This document shows, piece after piece, positions 50,286 through 50,816 of a DNA stretch of 50,816 nucleotides (position 1 is its first letter; every line of letters begins with the position of its first letter). The notes beneath the pieces were generated by a model. That model was given only the letters and a program-made list of their open reading frames with translations, searched no databases and was not told the origin of the DNA. The DNA comes from Spirochaetaceae bacterium. GTDB taxonomy: Bacteria > Spirochaetota > Spirochaetia > DSM-27196 > SLST01. The position numbers and the translations under genes are program-made. The stretch covers positions 1-50,816 of the forward strand of contig SKQU01000214.1 of the NCBI GenBank assembly GCA_007118855.1, in the 5' to 3' direction.

Positions 50286-50567
50286 GCCAGGTTATCCACA
50301 GCTTATCAACAGGCTCTGAGTCGGTCCGGCGGCCGACCGGACGGCCGCGTACGACGTCTCGCACAACTCAAATTCGTCCACTTGCCGCAGAAGACTGCCT
50401 ATTTCCATATGAAGAAAAGAGATACGAGAAAGTCAAGAGGATTTGCGTGCATCAGGGCCTCGGATTCCACCCTTCCATCTTAAAACCTGTGTAGCTGTTC
50501 CACGAAAAAGGCCGACTTTTGCACGTATTATCCACAAGCTCGCGCACGAGAGCCGTTGACGTGCCAA
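50286..50567. other. Intergenic region with three DnaA-box-like sites and an A/T-rich stretch
   Basis: This 282-base gap between convergent genes holds no gene I can support. It has TTATCCACA at 50292-50300, TTATCAACA at 50303-50311 (two bases apart) and TTATCCACA at 50528-50536, all in the same direction. The first and third are perfect DnaA boxes, the second differs at one base. Bases about 50396-50450 and 50470-50520 are markedly richer in A/T than the rest of the window. GTCCGG-N7-CCGGAC at 50324-50342 is an inverted repeat without a T tract. A DnaA-binding locus, possibly an origin or a titration site, is suggested. Confidence 0.5.
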
Positions 50568-50816
50568 CTACGACATCTCAAGGCGGTAGCCGTGCCCACG
50601 ATACGCCCGTATGGCCGGCGGAGAGTCCCAGGCGGCAGTCACGCTCCTGAGCCTCGCCCGCAATCGCGAGAGCTGCATATCCACGGCACGGCTCCTGCCC
50701 GCCGCGACTCCCGTCACGGCGGCAAGGGTCTCCCGGGCCACCGGCTCGTCGCCCGAACGCGCGAGAATCTCGAGAATGGCGTATTGAACCGGCGTCAGTG
50801 GTGCGGTCCGCTGCTG
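50568..50816 (-). CDS. OmpR/PhoB-type response regulator, C-terminal winged helix (partial)
   Basis: The last 82 residues of a protein that continues beyond the window's right edge. They read as a winged-helix DNA-binding domain: PLTPVQYAILEILARSGDEP, then VARETLAAVTG, RSRAVDMQLSRLRARL (recognition helix) and the wing IRAYRGHGYRLEMS. The RAVDMQLSRLRARL...RGHGYRL pattern is diagnostic for OmpR-family regulators, which bind promoter DNA after phosphorylation of an N-terminal receiver. The receiver and partner kinase would lie further right. It ends 282 bases from the convergent sigma operon. Confidence 0.85.
   Translation of the reverse strand, partial: QQRTAPLTPVQYAILEILARSGDEPVARETLAAVTGVAAGRSRAVDMQLSRLRARLRSVTAAWDSPPAIRAYRGHGYRLEMS

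Noticed and set aside
50324-50342. GTCCGG-N7-CCGGAC as a terminator after the YbjQ gene
   Set aside because: The stem is short and no run of T follows; kept only as an inverted repeat.

Overview
The window is a gene-dense bacterial chromosome segment with high G+C (about two thirds by eye, not counted). It carries mostly housekeeping and biosynthetic genes, no insertion sequence, no phage gene and no CRISPR array. I infer a high-GC free-living member of the Spirochaetota. The hints are a cyclophilin-FKBP double isomerase (a fusion known from Treponema denticola), a MurA with Asp in place of the fosfomycin-target Cys (as in Borrelia), a type III pantothenate kinase, a TraB-family protein and TPR lipoproteins. 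No rRNA or phylogenetic marker is present, so this is a moderate inference.

Layout. 1-6.3 kb: the 5' part of a glycerol-1-phosphate dehydrogenase-like gene; a sulfurtransferase; a GNAT-Nudix fusion; a serine palmitoyltransferase-like enzyme; and proC-proA-proB, the whole route from glutamate to proline. 6.4-10.6 kb: an HD-GYP protein, trehalase, a secreted ankyrin protein and an aldo/keto reductase. 10.6-16.7 kb: tRNA-Leu(CAA), serA, the cyclophilin-FKBP lipoprotein, a membrane-bound class III nucleotidyl cyclase and cardiolipin synthase. 16.8-18.8 kb: a receiver / CheC-like phosphatase / histidine kinase cassette. 19-28.5 kb: a HemE-family protein, radA, an AEC-type transporter, a TPR lipoprotein-DHH-TraB operon, a membrane-anchored unknown and a histidine phosphatase. 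28.5-34.6 kb: transketolase-xylulokinase, leuB, hisA-hisE. 34.7-43 kb: pyrC-class II aldolase-FGGY kinase, a CCA-enzyme-like HD protein, and lysC-thrC-coaX. 43-50.8 kb: a secreted Asp-rich-loop protein, murA, a three-gene membrane operon ending in a DjlA-like co-chaperone, an ECF sigma/anti-sigma/YbjQ operon, a DnaA-box-bearing intergenic region, and the 3' end of an OmpR-type regulator.

The most striking pattern is regulatory. At many first genes of transcription units a good -10 hexamer ends only 6-10 bases before the start codon and no Shine-Dalgarno sequence is present, so the mRNAs should be leaderless or nearly so. Internal operon genes instead have Shine-Dalgarno sites and 1-17 base overlaps. 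Convergent genes often overlap at their stop codons, and I found no convincing intrinsic terminator.
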